Origin: Phycisphaerae bacterium | GTDB lineage: Bacteria > Planctomycetota > Phycisphaerae > UBA1845 > Fen-1342 | Length of the DNA: 64,000 nucleotides | Assembly: GCA_017999985.1 (NCBI GenBank) | Contig: JAGNKU010000005.1 | Location: 1-64,000, forward strand | Direction of reading: 5' to 3' | Shown: positions 62,254 through 64,000 of the stretch, one piece after another | Layout of the letters: each line of letters starts with the position of its first letter | How positions within the stretch are numbered: position 1 is the first letter of the stretch | Made by a program: the position numbers and the translations under genes | The notes under the pieces: generated by a model | What the model saw: only the letters and a program-made list of their open reading frames with translations | Databases searched by the model: none | What the model was told of the DNA's origin: nothing

Positions 62254-62859
62254 CTATGCCTGTTTCCGGCCGCGAATCGCCGCCTCGAGCATCGCTCGGT
62301 TGGCAAACTCGATCTGCGACCCCGGCGCAATTCCGCGCGCCAGGCGTGTCACGTTCACGCCGGTGTCTGCCAGCACGCTCGTGATGTGCAACGCCGTCGC
62401 GTCGCCTTCGAGCGTCGGGTTCGTCGCGAGAATCACCTCGCGCACGTCGCCGGCCCTCACGCGCTGCACGAGTGCGTCGATCGTCAGGTCCGCCGGCCCC
62501 AGCCCCTCGAGCGGCGCGATGTGCCCCATCAGGACGTGGTACACGCCGGTGATCAGGCCGGTGGCTTCCAGGCTCAACAAGTCCTTCGGCTGCTCCACGA
62601 CGACGATCTGGGCCTGGTCGCGGCGGCCATCGGCACAGATGTGGCACAGCTCCGCGTCGGCCAGGTTGTAGCACCGCGCGCACGGGCGGATCTCGTCCTT
62701 CGTCGCGACGATCGCCTTCGCCAGCGCCAGCGCCTCGTCACGCTCGGCCTTCAACAGGTGGAACGCGATCCGCTCCGCCGAGCGCGCCCCGATGCCCGGC
62801 AGCTTCTTCAGCTCGTCCATCAGCCGTTGCAGCGGACCCGTCAGCGTTGATTCACTCAT
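62254..62859 (-). CDS. recR: Recombination protein RecR
   Basis: 201 residues, normal length. The N-terminal helix-hairpin-helix (LMDELKKLPGIGARSAERIA) is followed by a zinc finger CARCYNLADAELCHIC, a Toprim domain (QIVVVEQPKDLLSLEATG) and C-terminal TNPTLEGDATALHITSVLAD. It loads RecA with RecF/RecO at single-strand gaps. It follows the hypothetical gene and a ybaB-like gene, a common arrangement. Confidence 0.97.
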   Translation of the reverse strand: MSESTLTGPLQRLMDELKKLPGIGARSAERIAFHLLKAERDEALALAKAIVATKDEIRPCARCYNLADAELCHICADGRRDQAQIVVVEQPKDLLSLEATGLITGVYHVLMGHIAPLEGLGPADLTIDALVQRVRAGDVREVILATNPTLEGDATALHITSVLADTGVNVTRLARGIAPGSQIEFANRAMLEAAIRGRKQA

Positions 62860-62892
62860 GGCGTCATTATGCGGCCGGCAGCGGACGATCCG

Positions 62893-63678
62893 CTACCAGC
62901 GCTCCTCCTCGGACGGCTCCGGCTCCTCGCCATGCTCGTCCCCCGCATCCTCCTCTTCCAGCGCCGTCTCACTCTCGGCCCGCTGCCAGAACCGCAGCCG
63001 CGTCGGCCCGACCGCGACACCCGCGATGCCCAGGCTCGCCAGCAGTCGTTCGAGGCACGCCTTCAGCGCAGCCGTCCGTGCATCCAGGCACGCCTGGCAG
63101 CACTGCGGCTCCCAACTGCGCCCGACGAACAGGAACGGCGCTTTGAGCGCCGGCTCGGCCGCCACCGCTTCGTCAACCACGCCGGACTCCGCCGGCCCGA
63201 ACGAGTGGGCCGGAAAGTGCTGCCAGTCATAGTAGGCCCGCCCCACGTCCGCGCTCAGCGGCGGCAGATCGGGCGCGTAGTAGCGTGCAGCCGCGCTCAA
63301 CTCCGCCTGCGGACTGGCGAACCACGCCTCGAACGTCTCGCCGAAGTGCGGCGGTCGCAGGTAGTACAGCGCGCGGAAGCGCTCGATGTCGCGTGGCTGG
63401 CTCAACAAGGCCCCGTAGAAGTGCATGAAGCGCTCGATATGCTCGAAGCCGCAGCGCAGGATCGGAATTGGCTCCGTGTGGTCCTCGAACTCGTCCGCGC
63501 TCCAGCCGAACCACGGGCTGCCCGGCGCCGGCCAGCGCGTCTCGCCCGGCTGGCGCACCATCAGCCGCCACGGCCACTCGTAGATCTCGGCCACCTCGTA
63601 CCGCTGGCCGATCGTCAGCGGCGCGCGGGCCTTGGCCGGCGCGTCATCCTGCTCTTCGCCGATGTACTTCAGGATCAT
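62893..63678 (-). CDS. Hypothetical protein between ybaB and recR
   Basis: 261 residues; GAGG about eight bases before the ATG. Acidic C-terminus (EEEDAGDEHGEEPEPSEEE). The middle has aromatic-rich segments (YEVAEIYEWPWRLMVRQ, CGFEHIERFMHFYGALL) and a Cys pair (PQCCQACLDAR). No signal peptide, no family recognised. It sits in a ybaB-recR operon with 33-39 base gaps, so it is co-transcribed with a DNA-repair gene. Confidence 0.7.
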   Translation of the reverse strand: MILKYIGEEQDDAPAKARAPLTIGQRYEVAEIYEWPWRLMVRQPGETRWPAPGSPWFGWSADEFEDHTEPIPILRCGFEHIERFMHFYGALLSQPRDIERFRALYYLRPPHFGETFEAWFASPQAELSAAARYYAPDLPPLSADVGRAYYDWQHFPAHSFGPAESGVVDEAVAAEPALKAPFLFVGRSWEPQCCQACLDARTAALKACLERLLASLGIAGVAVGPTRLRFWQRAESETALEEEDAGDEHGEEPEPSEEERW

Positions 63679-63717
63679 CCCGCCACCTCGCCACCGCTCC
63701 CGCGCGGTCGCGCACGC

Positions 63718-64000
63718 CTACGGTCGGCCCCCGCCCAGCAGGTCACCCATGCCCGGCAGGTTCAGCCCGCCAGTGAGCTCCTGCATCTCCTTCTGCACGG
63801 CGGCCCGGCTGCGATTGACGGCATCGCGGACCGCGGCGCAGGTCAGGTCCTCGAGCATCTCGACGTCGCCGGCCTGGACCAGCGCCGGGTCGATCTTCAG
63901 GGCGACCATCTCGCCGCGCCCGTCGACGGTGGCCTGCACCTGCCCACCCCCGGCCTCGCCCACGAACCGCGCCGCCTGCAAGCGCTCGTTCATGTCCTGC
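63718..64000 (-). CDS. ybaB: YbaB/EbfC-type nucleoid protein (5' end outside window)
   Basis: The frame stays open from the stop at 63718 to the window edge. GGGQVQATVDGRGEMVALKI and LEDLTCAAVRDAVNRSRAAV are typical of the YbaB fold, and the tail GLNLPGMGDLLGGGRP is a common C-terminus. The normal N-terminal 15-20 residues must lie outside; the Met at 63993 is probably internal. Order with recR suggests dnaX lies further upstream. Confidence 0.88.
   Translation of the reverse strand, partial: QDMNERLQAARFVGEAGGGQVQATVDGRGEMVALKIDPALVQAGDVEMLEDLTCAAVRDAVNRSRAAVQKEMQELTGGLNLPGMGDLLGGGRP

Noticed and set aside
1..64000. CRISPR array, tRNA, rRNA, insertion sequence, phage or toxin-antitoxin module
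   Set aside because: No regularly spaced repeats, cloverleaf, transposase or integrase motifs were found on reading both strands; the regular repeats at 53.6-55.3 kb are protein blades.

Overview
The window is a GC-rich stretch of a Planctomycetota genome, probably a Phycisphaerae-like lineage. The evidence is the mix of secreted proteins with paired 'GDLNCDG...GDINPF' dockerin-like tails, two PEP-CTERM proteins, two prepilin-like proteins with a long C-terminal domain, a zinc ribbon of the CRKCGYDLTGN type, a four-helix-bundle (S23-type) protein, and many carbohydrate-active enzymes. No rRNA, tRNA, CRISPR array, insertion sequence or phage module was seen. The assignment rests on protein character only; no 16S gene is present.

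Layout. 1-8.2 kb: a secreted glycoamylase-like protein (cut by the window edge) coupled to a GH1 beta-glucosidase. A divergent promoter with a LacI-type operator separates them from a PEP-CTERM protein, a prepilin-like protein and two secreted proteins with EF-hand or dockerin-like tails. 8.2-22.7 kb: a large secreted (alpha/alpha)6 glycosidase-like protein, a sodium:solute symporter with a 56-residue membrane protein, a GH20 hexosaminidase, an N-acetylhexosamine kinase (NahK type), a sugar nucleotidyltransferase, a GH109 N-acetylgalactosaminidase and a large BNR/sortilin-like protein; together these look like GlcNAc/GalNAc release, uptake and salvage. 22.8-29.5 kb: a Tat-exported isomerase-like protein, a FAD oxidoreductase, an unrecognised two-domain lipoprotein and a CocE-type hydrolase. 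29.5-36.5 kb, minus strand: mutS, a divergent TrkH-like protein and neuA-neuB-neuC for a CMP-sialic-acid-type sugar, three of the junctions being ATGA overlaps. 36.7-46.1 kb: galE, small hypothetical proteins, a KtrB/KtrA potassium system, NYN-domain and PilZ proteins, a UbiD-family decarboxylase and zinc-ribbon membrane proteins.

46.1-61.3 kb is a starch or maltodextrin region: a prepilin-like protein, a mosaic starch-binding-like secreted protein, a PEP-CTERM protein with related modules, a secreted GH13 enzyme, an RCC1-repeat protein, a MalG-type permease, a solute-binding-protein/permease fusion and a second GH13 enzyme. The transporter and the last GH13 gene are divergent, with predicted -10 elements that overlap. 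No transporter ATPase lies in the window. 61.7-64 kb holds rubrerythrin, recR, a hypothetical gene and the 3' part of a ybaB-like gene, a usual dnaX-ybaB-recR neighbourhood.

Start codons were chosen from Shine-Dalgarno spacing and signal peptides. Many long open frames lie opposite real genes because of the high GC content and were left out. Promoters are by-eye matches to sigma-70 consensus. Functions come from recognised motifs and family resemblance; no database search was possible.
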